Counted from the stretch's first letter, positions 44,999-53,831 are shown. The stretch is DNA of 64,000 nucleotides from Actinacidiphila guanduensis (GCF_900103985.1 NZ_FNIE01000016.1:80083-144082), one strand, 5' to 3'. Numbers and translations are program-made. Notes: a model not told the origin generated them from the letters alone.

Positions 44999-46336
44999 TC
45001 ACACGTCCTCGGGCGCCGACAGACTCAGCATCGCCACCACCTGCCAACCACCACCGGGGCGCGGACCCGCCGACAGACGGCCGCCGTACGCCGCCGCCCG
45101 CTCCCGCATCCCGGCCAGGCCATGGCCCACCGCGCCCTCCCGTCCCGCCTTCGCCGCCGGCATCCCAGCTCCGTCGTCCACCACGACCACCACCAACTCC
45201 TCGCGCCCGCAGACCAACCGCACGTCCGCCCGCGCCCCCGCCGGCGCGTGCTTGAGCGAGTTCGTCAACGCCTCCTGCACCAGCCGGTACACGGTGAGCT
45301 GCGCGGCCACCGGAACCGTCGCCGTCTCACCCGTCACTTCCAACCGCGTCGGCAGCCCCGCCGCTCGCACCTGCTCCACCAGTGCACCCAACTGCGCGAT
45401 GCCCGGCATCGGATGGCGCAGCGCGTCGGGTTCGTCGTCCCGCAGCACCCCGAGGAACCGTCGCATGTCGGTGATCGCCTGCCGTCCGGTCGATGACGCC
45501 TGCCGCATCGCCGCCGCGGCCCGCTCCGGCGAACGCTCCACCGCGAACGCCGCCCCGTCGGCCAGCGCGACCATCACCGACAGGTTGTGCGTCACGATGT
45601 CGTGCATCTCCCGGGCGATCCTGGCCCGCTCGCCGGCCACCGCCAACTGCGCCCGCTGGTCCCGCTCACGCTCCAGCCGCACCGCCCGGTCCTGCAGGTA
45701 CTCCACCTGCCCCCGCCGTGTCCGCGCGTTGGCCCCTATCACCCCGGCCGCCGTCGCCATCGCCGACAACGACACAAAGGTCGCCAACCCCCGGTCTTGC
45801 AACGACCACCGCACCGTCGCCAGCCCGATCCCTCCTTCCAGCACCCCGAACGCCACCAGCGACCTCACCCCGCCCCTGCGGGACGCCATCGCGTACATCG
45901 CCAGCAGCAGCGTCGCATCCGCGGGGCTGTGCACATCCACCAGCCACTGCACGAACGCCACCGCGGCCAACCACGCGAACACCCACTCCGGCGCCCTCCG
46001 CATCCGCCCCAACGGCAGGGTGAACGCCGCGATCAGCAGCAGCGCCTCCACCGGATGACGCTGTACCTCATGGCGCTGCAGTCCGATGAAGAACCCGAAC
46101 AGCGTGAGCGCGACCGCCCACTCCAGCGACCCGTACAAGGTCGCGATCAGAGTCCCGGCCCGCCGCAGCAGCCACCCCTCCACTCCCGACAACCCGGGCC
46201 ACTTCTCCTCCGGCCCCGCCCCCTCGCCTGCCTGCTCGGCCGGCTCTTCGGCGTGGCTCCCCGCAGCGACCGGTCCAACTGCCCGGGCCACCCGGGCGGG
46301 TGCGGGAAGCACGGCCTTCCCGACTGCACTCCTCAC
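44999..46336 (-). CDS. membrane histidine kinase, HisKA_3 class
   Basis: A 445-residue sensor. About five or six hydrophobic helices at residues 80-220 form the membrane part. The dimerisation/phosphoacceptor motif has His245 in REMHDIVTHNLSVMVALADG. The ATPase domain shows the N-box LVQEALTNSLKHA, the G1 box DDGAGMP and GHGLAGMRERA. The GTG start overlaps the permease stop (GTGA), which fits translational coupling. Partner is the response regulator just downstream. Confidence 0.87.
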   Translation of the reverse strand: MRSAVGKAVLPAPARVARAVGPVAAGSHAEEPAEQAGEGAGPEEKWPGLSGVEGWLLRRAGTLIATLYGSLEWAVALTLFGFFIGLQRHEVQRHPVEALLLIAAFTLPLGRMRRAPEWVFAWLAAVAFVQWLVDVHSPADATLLLAMYAMASRRGGVRSLVAFGVLEGGIGLATVRWSLQDRGLATFVSLSAMATAAGVIGANARTRRGQVEYLQDRAVRLERERDQRAQLAVAGERARIAREMHDIVTHNLSVMVALADGAAFAVERSPERAAAAMRQASSTGRQAITDMRRFLGVLRDDEPDALRHPMPGIAQLGALVEQVRAAGLPTRLEVTGETATVPVAAQLTVYRLVQEALTNSLKHAPAGARADVRLVCGREELVVVVVDDGAGMPAAKAGREGAVGHGLAGMRERAAAYGGRLSAGPRPGGGWQVVAMLSLSAPEDV

Positions 46337-47181
46337 GCGTCCCGGCGCTTCAGCAGGACCGCCGCCCCAGCGAGGGCCGCCAGGGTGTACGCGCAGAACA
46401 GGACGAAACCGGGCCATGGGTGCAAAGTGTGGTCGACGTGGTGCACCGCCATCAAGGACTGCCCCGCAGTGCTCGGCAGCCATGGGCTGATCGCGTTGTT
46501 CCACGACGTGGGCAGCGCCTCGGCCAGCACCGGCAGGATCAGCAGGACCCCGAAGACCGTGGCTATCCCGCCCGCCGTGTTGCGCAGGATCGCACCCACG
46601 GCGACCCCGAGCAGCCCGACCACAGTCAGATACAGCCCCGTGCCGAACACGGCCCGCGCCACACCGGGATCGGTCAGCGACACGCCTATGTGCCGTGAGG
46701 CGAGCAGCCCTTGCCCGACGAGGAACGCCACCAGCGCGGCCGCCGTCATCAGCGCCCACACCACCGCGGCGTACAGCGCCGCCTTCGCCCACAGCACCGG
46801 CAGCCGCCGGGGTACCGCGGTGAGCGAGGACCTGATCATCCCGGTCGCGTACTCGCCGCTGAACATCAGCACCCCGAGCACGCCTATCGCCAACTGGGCC
46901 AGGAAGTACCCGCGCAGGTTGGTCTGCACCGGGTCGAAGTGATGTTGCTCCTGCGCGGACATCGACGGCCATCTGCTCGCCGAGATGATGCAGAACAGCA
47001 CTCCGAACCCCACCAGTGCGGTCACCGACCCGATCAGCGTCCAGAACGTGGACCGCAGCGTCCGCAGCTTGATCCACTCCGCGTGCAGCACCCGCGCCTG
47101 CGTCACCTGGCCGCGCGGCGCCCCTGCCGTACCCGGGTGCGCACTGTCGCCGACCGGGCGTGTGTCCATGGCGACGCTCAT
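46333..47181 (-). CDS. ABC-2 type transporter permease
   Basis: A 282-residue permease with about six membrane helices after a soluble 45-residue N-terminus. RVLHAEWIKLRTLRSTFW is the usual start of actinobacterial ABC-2 permeases paired with an ATPase and a two-component system. The start overlaps the ATPase stop (ATGA) and the stop overlaps the kinase GTG. Export of an antibiotic, peptide or lipid is typical of such modules; the substrate is not shown. Confidence 0.85.
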   Translation of the reverse strand: MSVAMDTRPVGDSAHPGTAGAPRGQVTQARVLHAEWIKLRTLRSTFWTLIGSVTALVGFGVLFCIISASRWPSMSAQEQHHFDPVQTNLRGYFLAQLAIGVLGVLMFSGEYATGMIRSSLTAVPRRLPVLWAKAALYAAVVWALMTAAALVAFLVGQGLLASRHIGVSLTDPGVARAVFGTGLYLTVVGLLGVAVGAILRNTAGGIATVFGVLLILPVLAEALPTSWNNAISPWLPSTAGQSLMAVHHVDHTLHPWPGFVLFCAYTLAALAGAAVLLKRRDA

Positions 47182-48113
47182 GCCGCCACCTCCTCGTCCA
47201 CCATTGCTGCGTCGGGCGTCTGGAACTCCACCGCGTCGCGCGTCATCTCCATGAACGCCTGCTCCAGCGAGGCGTGTTGGGGGACCAGCTCGGCGAGCGC
47301 GATCCCCTCGTCGGCCGCCAGCCGGCCTATCCGGTCACTGCTGATGCCGGAGACGATCAGGACCGTCCGCTCGTCGCTGGTCACGGAGACACCTGGACCG
47401 GCCAGCAGCGGCCGCAACCGGTCCGCCTCCTCGCTGCGCACCCGCACGGTGTGCCCCGACGCGTTGCGCACGAACTCCTCCACCGAGGTGTCCGCTATCA
47501 GCCTGCCGCGGCCGATCACGATCAGATGCTCGGCGGTGAGCGCCATCTCCGACATCAGATGCGAGGAGAGCAGGACCGTGCGCCCCTCGGCGGCGAGGTC
47601 CCGCAGCAGCGTGCGAATCCACAACACCCCCTCCGGATCCAGGCCGTTCACCGGCTCGTCGAGCACGAGGGTGGCCGGATCGCCGAGCAGGGCACCGGCG
47701 ATGCCGAGGCGCTGGCCCATGCCGAGGGAGAAGCCGCCGACCCGCTTGCGGGCCACCTCGCGGAGCCCCACCAGGTCGACCACCTCGTCCACCCGGCGGC
47801 GCGGGATGCCCGTGGTGGCGGCGAGCGCCAGCAGATGGTGGTAGGCGCTGCGGCCGGTGTGCACCGCCCGCGCCTCCAGCATCGCGCCGACTTCGCGAAG
47901 GGGCGCGCGGTGTTCCGCGTACTGCTTCCCGTTGACCGTCACACGGCCGGACGTCGGACTGTCCAGGCCCACGATCATCCGCATCGTCGTGGACTTCCCG
48001 GCCCCGTTCGGACCGAGGAAGCCCGTGACGGCGCCGGGCCGCACGGTGAAGCCGAGATCCGACACGGCGGTGCGTGCGCCGTATCGCTTGGTGAGCGCGT
48101 GTGCTTCGATCAT
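47178..48113 (-). CDS. ABC transporter ATP-binding protein (drug/peptide export type)
   Basis: A 311-residue ATPase. Walker A is GPNGAGKST (Lys40), the signature is FSLGMGQRLGIAGALLG, and Walker B is LVLDEPVNGLDPEG. The C-terminal 90 residues are the usual exporter extension. ATG 48113 has GAGGAC at normal distance upstream. A perfect inverted repeat lies 135 bases upstream. First gene of the four-gene minus-strand operon. Confidence 0.9.
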   Translation of the reverse strand: MIEAHALTKRYGARTAVSDLGFTVRPGAVTGFLGPNGAGKSTTMRMIVGLDSPTSGRVTVNGKQYAEHRAPLREVGAMLEARAVHTGRSAYHHLLALAATTGIPRRRVDEVVDLVGLREVARKRVGGFSLGMGQRLGIAGALLGDPATLVLDEPVNGLDPEGVLWIRTLLRDLAAEGRTVLLSSHLMSEMALTAEHLIVIGRGRLIADTSVEEFVRNASGHTVRVRSEEADRLRPLLAGPGVSVTSDERTVLIVSGISSDRIGRLAADEGIALAELVPQHASLEQAFMEMTRDAVEFQTPDAAMVDEEVAA

Positions 48114-48247
48114 CGCGGGTGTCCTCGGGCCGTGGCCGGTGAGCGGGATTCTCCTGACGCTCTCGATCCTCCCGGCCGGCCCGGCCTGCGACGACAGCCT
48201 GCGGTTTGATTCCTCCGACGCCCGGTGCGCCCTCGGGCGGACCCCTT

Positions 48248-48265
48248 GTACGACCCCCGTCGTAC
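48248..48265. promoter_or_regulatory. perfect inverted repeat GTACGAC-N4-GTCGTAC
   Basis: Two perfect 7-bp arms with a four-base spacer (CCCC on the plus strand) lie upstream of the ABC/two-component operon. The symmetry suits a dimeric regulator, such as the operon's own response regulator. The rest of the 48114-48512 gap holds no gene, only this site and the hairpin at 48415-48448. Confidence 0.5.
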
Positions 48266-48414
48266 GCCGTGCGGTGTCTCGAATAAGCCTTCGGTCTGTC
48301 GGCCCTTGACCCGCCAGGTCACGCGGGCGGGCCCGGTGGGGCCTGACCGGTCCGGTGAACGCAAGGCCGGGGCCGGCCCGGGGCGAGCGGCCCGGCTCCC
48401 GGCGGACAGCACGA

Positions 48415-48448
48415 GGGCCGCCGCCGTGACCCCGCACGGCGGCGGCCC
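48415..48448 (-). terminator. 14-bp perfect hairpin after the EspI-like gene
   Basis: The arms 48415-48428 and 48435-48448 (GGGCCGCCGCCGTG type) pair perfectly with a six-base loop. It lies 65 bases beyond the stop of the minus-strand MinD-like gene. Confidence 0.7.
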
Positions 48449-48512
48449 CACGGCCTGCCCGATCCTGCTCTGCGTTGTTCGCCTGCTCTTCTGTCCCCGA
48501 TCTTCGCGTCGG

Positions 48513-51500
48513 CTACTGCGGGGGCGGCGGGAAGCCGTAGCCCTGCTGGTCCTGCCCGTTCTGGCCCGGCTGACCCTCCGGAGCCGGCTGTCCCGGCTGG
48601 CCGAACTGCCCCGGTTGCCCCGGCTGGCCCGGTTGCTGCGGCCAGCCCTGCTGCGGCTGCGGCGCCTGCGGGTTCGGCGACTGGGGCTGGAACGGCTGCG
48701 GCCCCACCCCCTGCGACGCCGGCGGATACGGACTGGGCGCGCCCTGCGGCGCCGCACCGTACTGGCTCGGCGGCGTCTGGCCCGGCTGCATCGGCTGCCC
48801 GTACGGACCGGGCTGTCCCGGCTGTCCGGGAGCCTGCGGCTGTGCCCCAGGTCCGGCCTGTCCGGGTTGCCCGTACGGCCCGGGCGCACCGTAGGGCCCG
48901 GGCTGCCCGGGAGCAGGAGACTGTGGCTGTCCCGGCGCCGGGTACCCGGGCATGCCCTGGCTGCCGTCGGGCGCCGGAGCACCGTAGGGCCCCGGGGCGC
49001 CGTACTGCTGCGGCATCGGCCGGCCGGGCATCGGCGGGGCCTGCACCGGCGGCGGGTTGGAGCCGTTCTGCGTCCACAGGCCCTGCGCCTGCTGCGCCCG
49101 CACGAAGTCCTCGGCCACCATCGCGGACAGGTTGAAGTACGCCTCGCGGGTCTTGGGCCGCATCATGTCCAGGTCGACCTCGGCGCCCGCCGCCAGGTGC
49201 TCGTCGAAAGGCACGACCTGGACCCCGCGGCAGCGCGTCCGGAAGTGCGACACGATGTCCTCGACCTTGATCATCTTCCCGGTCTCGCGCACCCCGGAGA
49301 TCACCGTGATGCTGCGCGCGACCAGCTCGGCGTAGCCGTGGGCGGAGAGCCAGTCGAGCGTGGTGCTCGCGCTGGAGGCACCGTCCACGGAGGGTGTCGA
49401 GACGATGATCAGCTGGTCGGCCAGGTCGAGCACCCCGCGCATCGCGCTGTAGAGCAGGCCGGTGCCGGAGTCGGTGAGGATCACCGGGTACTGGCGGCCG
49501 AGCACGTCGATCGCCCGCCGGTAGTCCTCGTCGTTGAAGGTGGTCGAGACGGCCGGGTCCACGTCGTTGGCGATGATCTCCAGGCCGGAGGGCGCCTGCG
49601 AGGTGAACCGCCGGATGTCCATGTAGCTGTTGAGGTACGGGATCGCCTGCACCAGGTCGCGGATGGTCGCGCCGGTCTCCCGGCGCACCCGGCGGCCGAG
49701 GGTGCCCGCGTCCGGGTTGGCGTCGATCGCCAGGATCTTGTCCTGCCGCTCGCTGGCCAGGGTGGCGCCCAGAGCGGTGGTGGTCGTGGTCTTGCCCACG
49801 CCGCCCTTGAGGCTGATCACCGCGATCCGGTAGCAGGAGAGGACCGGTGTACGGATCAGCTCCAGCTTGCGCTGCCGCTCGGCCTCCTCCTTCTTGCCGC
49901 CGAGCCGGAACCGGGACGGCTGGGCGTTGGCTCCGGGCTTCCTCGCCTTGGGCTGGTTGCGCAGCAGACGGTCGGAGGAGAGTTCCACCGCGGCCGTGTA
50001 GCCGAGCGGGGCGCCCCCTTGCGCCGTGCGCTGCCGCTGGTCGGGCGTCACCGTCGGCCAGCCGCCCGCCCTCGGGTCCACGGGAGCGGTGGGCGCGGGC
50101 GGCACGGCCGCCTCGGGGACCGCGGGCTGCTCCGGCTGTCCGGGCTGCGCCGTCGGAAGGCCCTGCCCCTGCGGCGGCTGCTGTCCCGGCTGCGGGAAGC
50201 CGTACGCGCCGTGCTGCGGCAGCGGCTGCAGCGGTGCCACGTCGCCCTGCTGCCGAGCGCCCTGGCCGGGGAAGCCGTATCCGCCGTTGTCCCCGGGCTG
50301 CTGACCCGGCTGCTGCGGGGCGGGTGCGATGCCGCCGGGCGCAACGGGCTGCTGGGCGAGGCCCGCCGGCCCTGGACCCTGAGGTGTGCCGGCCTCTATG
50401 GCGGGCGGAACGTGCGCGGGTGGCTGCGGCGCCTGCGGGCCGGGCGCAGCCGGAGGGAAGCCGCCCGGCTGCCCGGGCTGCGGTCCCTGCCCGATCGGCG
50501 CGCCCGCTGCGGGAAGCGGGTCGCCCGCCTGCGCGCCCTCGGGCGCCGGAGGCGCCGGGAACCCGTAACCGGCAGGCGCGGGCGGCTGGTTGCCCCCTTG
50601 GGCGGGCGGCGTGCCGGGATGGCCCTGGGGGAAACCGTAGGCGCCCGGATTCCCCGGTTGGGCGCTCTGCGGCGCGGGAGCCGGCACAGGGGAGGCCGCA
50701 CCGTACGGGCCGGGCGTCTGCGGCTGGTTGCTCTCCGGGGCCGCCGGACGCGGGAAGCCGTAGCCGCCCGGCGCAGCCTGTTGGTCGGCGGCCTGGGCGC
50801 CCGGCTGGCCGTGCGGGAAGCCGGAGGAACCCTGGACACCGGGCTGAGCGCCTTGCGGCGTACTGGGAGTGGCGGGAGGCGCGCCATAGGGGCCCGCGGC
50901 CTGCGGCCGGTCGGCCGGCTCGGCGTTCTCGGGCGGCTGCGGGAAACCGTAGGAGCCCGGCGTCGCGGGGACGCCGGTGGGCGGCGGGAAGTCGGTGTTC
51001 CGGCCGCCCGGCTGGGCCGGCGCCTGCGGCGGGTGGCCGGCGGCACCCTGGGCCGGCGGTGGCACGGAGGCGGCGGGCGCGCCCTGGGGTGGGGGATAGG
51101 CGCTCTGCGGCTGCGGCTGCGGCTGTTGGGCCGGGGCGGGTGCGGCCTCGGCCCGCTGGAACTGCGGCGGGAGCGGCGGCATGGGCCCGCTCGGCGCCGC
51201 CGGCGTCCAGGGCTTGGCGTCCGCGGGCGGCGGGGGCAGCGGCAGGGGCGTCCAGACCGGCGCGCGCTTCTCGGGCTTCGCGTCCTCGGGCGCGGCCTCC
51301 CCGCCCGCCGTGTCCGCCTTGTCCGCCGGGGCCGGTGCGGCGTCCTCCGGCTGCTTGTCCACGGGCTTCGGGTCCTCCAGTTTCTCGCCCGCCCGCTCCT
51401 CGATCTCGCGCCGCAGGGCGGCCGCGGAGAAGCGCACGGTGGCGTCCGGGGCCGGCGCGGCGTCCTCCGGCTCGCGTGACGGCTCGTCGGTCGCGCCCGG

Positions 51501-52466
51501 CTTCGACAGGGGTACGGAAGGCGGCGCCGCCGAGGGCGCGTTCTCGTCGTCGGGGCTGATCGGTGCGGCCGGGACGGACGGCTGCCAGGACGGACGGTCC
51601 TCCACCGGCTCCGCGTCCGCCGAGGGGGCCGCCGGAGCGGCGTCGGACGGCTCCTCCGAGGGGAAGTCCGAGGAGGAGGACGACGCCAGCGACGGAGCCC
51701 CGGACCACGGACGGTCGGAAGGCCCGTCCACGGGCCCGGCGGTGTCCGCCGCCAGGGGCGCGGATGAATCAGCGGACGGTTCCGCGGGTGAATCGGCCGC
51801 CCAGGACGCGGGCTTGGCGTCCTCGGGCTCAGGTGTGTCGGGCGCAGAGGTCGGCCGGGGCGGCACCGAGGACGCGGACCATGACAGTCCGTCCTCCTTG
51901 GCGGCGACCTCTTCCCGCGGTGTGTCCGAGGTGCTCTCGTCGCCGAACGCAGCCTCATGGGCGGGCGGTTCGGGGTCGCGTGCTTCGGGCGCGGCCGAGG
52001 GCGCGGGGCGCGCCGCAGGGATGGAGGGCACCGAAGCCGCCGACCGGGACGACGCGTCGGCGTCCACCCCGGCGCCGGAGCCGGCCGGCGGGCTCGGCAG
52101 CGGAGGCAGCGAGGTCGCCGACCACCGGGGTTCCTCGGACGTCCCCGTGGACGGCGCGGACCGCAGGAAGTCCGGCAGCCCCGCCGCATCCAGCGCACCA
52201 CCGGAACCGGCGGCGCCGATCCGGTCCGTGAGCCCCGAACTCCCGCTCGCCGCCGGAGAGTCGGAGGTATCCGTCCCCTCCGGGGCTCCTGCGGGGCCGT
52301 CCTCCTCGGCGCTCTCGTCCGCTTCGTCGTCCGCGGGCGTGCCCGCGGGCATGTACCAGGCTGAGAGCCGCGGTCCGAGACTGAACTCCCCTGTGTAGTC
52401 CATCTCGGACCGGTCCTCGACAGGGCCGGCCCCGCCCACGCGGCTGTCGTCCCGATCGCTGCTCAC
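48513..52466 (-). CDS. EspI-like protein: Pro/Gln-rich region plus MinD/ParA-type ATPase
   Basis: A 1,317-residue protein. GTG 52466 has GGGAGG five bases upstream, and its MSSDRD start matches the streptomycete family as I recall it. Residues 1-870 are low-complexity: acidic Ser/Ala/Pro-rich first, then Pro/Gln/Gly-rich with recurrent YGFP. The ATPase follows with the deviant Walker A KGGVGKTT at residues 887-894 and the switch/partner motifs LAIDANPDAGTLG and VILTDSGTG. The last ~190 residues are again Pro/Gln/Gly-rich and end in YGFPPPPQ. The layout is that of EspI, an ATPase linked to type VII (ESX) secretion. No other ESX gene is present in the window, so its role here is open. Confidence 0.8.
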   Translation of the reverse strand: MSSDRDDSRVGGAGPVEDRSEMDYTGEFSLGPRLSAWYMPAGTPADDEADESAEEDGPAGAPEGTDTSDSPAASGSSGLTDRIGAAGSGGALDAAGLPDFLRSAPSTGTSEEPRWSATSLPPLPSPPAGSGAGVDADASSRSAASVPSIPAARPAPSAAPEARDPEPPAHEAAFGDESTSDTPREEVAAKEDGLSWSASSVPPRPTSAPDTPEPEDAKPASWAADSPAEPSADSSAPLAADTAGPVDGPSDRPWSGAPSLASSSSSDFPSEEPSDAAPAAPSADAEPVEDRPSWQPSVPAAPISPDDENAPSAAPPSVPLSKPGATDEPSREPEDAAPAPDATVRFSAAALRREIEERAGEKLEDPKPVDKQPEDAAPAPADKADTAGGEAAPEDAKPEKRAPVWTPLPLPPPPADAKPWTPAAPSGPMPPLPPQFQRAEAAPAPAQQPQPQPQSAYPPPQGAPAASVPPPAQGAAGHPPQAPAQPGGRNTDFPPPTGVPATPGSYGFPQPPENAEPADRPQAAGPYGAPPATPSTPQGAQPGVQGSSGFPHGQPGAQAADQQAAPGGYGFPRPAAPESNQPQTPGPYGAASPVPAPAPQSAQPGNPGAYGFPQGHPGTPPAQGGNQPPAPAGYGFPAPPAPEGAQAGDPLPAAGAPIGQGPQPGQPGGFPPAAPGPQAPQPPAHVPPAIEAGTPQGPGPAGLAQQPVAPGGIAPAPQQPGQQPGDNGGYGFPGQGARQQGDVAPLQPLPQHGAYGFPQPGQQPPQGQGLPTAQPGQPEQPAVPEAAVPPAPTAPVDPRAGGWPTVTPDQRQRTAQGGAPLGYTAAVELSSDRLLRNQPKARKPGANAQPSRFRLGGKKEEAERQRKLELIRTPVLSCYRIAVISLKGGVGKTTTTTALGATLASERQDKILAIDANPDAGTLGRRVRRETGATIRDLVQAIPYLNSYMDIRRFTSQAPSGLEIIANDVDPAVSTTFNDEDYRRAIDVLGRQYPVILTDSGTGLLYSAMRGVLDLADQLIIVSTPSVDGASSASTTLDWLSAHGYAELVARSITVISGVRETGKMIKVEDIVSHFRTRCRGVQVVPFDEHLAAGAEVDLDMMRPKTREAYFNLSAMVAEDFVRAQQAQGLWTQNGSNPPPVQAPPMPGRPMPQQYGAPGPYGAPAPDGSQGMPGYPAPGQPQSPAPGQPGPYGAPGPYGQPGQAGPGAQPQAPGQPGQPGPYGQPMQPGQTPPSQYGAAPQGAPSPYPPASQGVGPQPFQPQSPNPQAPQPQQGWPQQPGQPGQPGQFGQPGQPAPEGQPGQNGQDQQGYGFPPPPQ

Positions 52467-52700
52467 AATGCCTCCCGCTCTGCGTCGGGGAGTTACTCGT
52501 CGCCGACTCCCCGCCCCGTCCGCGGCGGGCGGTGTCTTCGCTACGTCCGCCGCTCCTGCCGCGCTCGACCGACAGCCTAATCGCCGGTGTGCGTCCGCCG
52601 TCAGGCCGTCCTGTCCCGCTTCTGCCCCGGTTTCGTCTTTCCCGCCGCCGCACGACCGGACACCAAGGGGGCGCCGCAAGGTGCGTGACACCAGGGGCGC

Positions 52701-52730
52701 TTGCCCGTACGCAGGTACGACGCGTATACG
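52701..52730 (+). promoter_or_regulatory. promoter for a probably leaderless mRNA
   Basis: TTGCCC (52701-52706) and TATACG (52725-52730), with TACGAT overlapping at 52727, are 18 bases apart. The predicted start point falls at 52737-52740, on the ATG at 52740, and no ribosome-binding site precedes that ATG. Confidence 0.55.
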
Positions 52731-52739
52731 ATCGTTCCC

Positions 52740-53387
52740 ATGCGTCCCGGGCGGATCATCTTCCTCAACGGCACATCCAGTTCGGGCAAGTCGAGCATCG
52801 CCCGCGAACTCCTCGCACTCCTTGACGGCGACCCTTACTTCCACTTCGCCGTCGACGGCTTCAACGCGATGCGCGCCGCGAAGGAGGACGCCCCCTCCGA
52901 CATCGACACCATCCTGCGGCGTACCCGGATGGGCTTCCACCGCGCCGTCGCCGGCATGGCCGCCGCCGGGAACAACCTGGTGGTCGACCACGTGCTCAGC
53001 GAGCCCTGGCGCCTGGAGGACTGCCTGAGCGTCCTCGCGGACCTGGAGGTCTTCCTGATCGGCGTGCACTGCCCGCTGCCGGAACTCAAGCGCCGTGAGG
53101 AGGCCCGCGGCGACCGCCCGCCGGGGCTGGCCGCCTACCAGTACACCAGAGTGCACGCCCACGAGGTGTACGACTTCGAGTGCGACACCGGCACGGCCTC
53201 ACCGCGCGAGTGCGCCGAGCTGATCAAGGAGTACGTGGAGTCACGAGTGGCGCGCAGCGAACCGCCCACGGCCTTCCGCCGGCTGCGCGCCGCAAGGGCG
53301 GCCAGGGCGTCCCGCCTCCCTGGAAGCGCACCGGACGCGGGGCGACCCGCGAGTAGGGACCTCATCCCGGGCTGGTACCCTGGGTGA
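52740..53387 (+). CDS. chloramphenicol phosphotransferase-like kinase
   Basis: A 215-residue P-loop kinase. Walker A GTSSSGKS is at residues 11-18, the FAVDGF Asp corresponds to the proposed base of the chloramphenicol 3'-O-phosphotransferase family, and EEARGDRPPGLAAYQ resembles its substrate/lid segment. The C-terminal 40 residues are Arg/Ala-rich and not part of the family core. Substrate is uncertain; such kinases are often plain chromosomal genes. The stop is 110 bases before rpsO, whose -10 lies inside its end. Confidence 0.75.
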   Translation: MRPGRIIFLNGTSSSGKSSIARELLALLDGDPYFHFAVDGFNAMRAAKEDAPSDIDTILRRTRMGFHRAVAGMAAAGNNLVVDHVLSEPWRLEDCLSVLADLEVFLIGVHCPLPELKRREEARGDRPPGLAAYQYTRVHAHEVYDFECDTGTASPRECAELIKEYVESRVARSEPPTAFRRLRAARAARASRLPGSAPDAGRPASRDLIPGWYPG

Positions 53388-53414
53388 CGGCCACCGGTGT
53401 GCATGCACCCGGTG
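53376..53414 (+). promoter_or_regulatory. rpsO promoter -10 and 5' leader hairpin
   Basis: TACCCT (53376-53381) is a -10 candidate, giving a start near 53388. The leader begins with a hairpin at 53392-53414: CACCGG pairs with CCGGTG around the palindrome GTGCATGCAC with one bulged T. A second short stem (CCCCCG/CGGGGG) follows around 53440-53465. S15 is known to regulate its own mRNA in other bacteria; a similar role here is inference. Confidence 0.45.
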
Positions 53415-53497
53415 AGCCGTGCCTCGCGAGTCATGTGAGAATCCCCCGCGATGAAGACCGGGGGCGCTCGGAGGCCCTGACACCCAGAGGAGTCCGT

Positions 53498-53785
53498 ATG
53501 TCGCTCGACGTCGAGACGAAGAAGCAGATCATCGCCGAGTTCGGCACCAAGGAGGGCGACACCGGCTCCCCCGAGGTCCAGGTGGCCCTGCTCTCGCGCC
53601 GGATCTCGGACCTGACCGAGCACCTCAAGACCCACAAGCACGACCACCACTCGCGTCGTGGTCTGCTGATCCTGGTCGGCCAGCGCCGCCGCCTGCTGCA
53701 GTACCTGGCGAAGAAGGACATCACGCGCTTCCGTGAGCTGCGCGAGCGCCTCGGCATCCGTGCCGGTGCGGCGGGTGTCCGCTAG
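53498..53785 (+). CDS. rpsO: 30S ribosomal protein S15
   Basis: A 95-residue protein with the family core GDTGSPEVQVALLSRRI and HKHDHHSRRGLLILVGQRRR, which bind 16S rRNA helix 22 region. AGAGGAG precedes ATG 53498. It forms the usual pair with pnp; a terminator-like hairpin with T-run follows within 12 bases. Confidence 0.97.
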   Translation: MSLDVETKKQIIAEFGTKEGDTGSPEVQVALLSRRISDLTEHLKTHKHDHHSRRGLLILVGQRRRLLQYLAKKDITRFRELRERLGIRAGAAGVR

Positions 53786-53796
53786 GACGTCCGACA

Positions 53797-53831
53797 GGGA
53801 GCGGTCCCGGTGAACGGGGCCGCTCCCTTTT
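53797..53831 (+). terminator. rho-independent terminator/processing stem after rpsO
   Basis: A 13-bp stem (GGGAGCGGTCCCG with CGGGGCCGCTCCC, one T-G wobble) with loop GTGAA is followed by TTTT. In S. coelicolor the rpsO-pnp read-through transcript is cut by RNase III in this interval. Confidence 0.85.

Noticed and set aside
48114..48512. tRNA or small gene in the gap after the ABC operon
   Set aside because: No cloverleaf and no open frame with a ribosome-binding site; only the inverted repeat and terminator are visible.
48225..51479. A 1,084-codon plus-strand frame opposite the EspI-like gene
   Set aside because: Arg/Leu/Gly-rich mirror of the Pro/Gln repeat region; the minus strand has the MinD motifs and a good start site.
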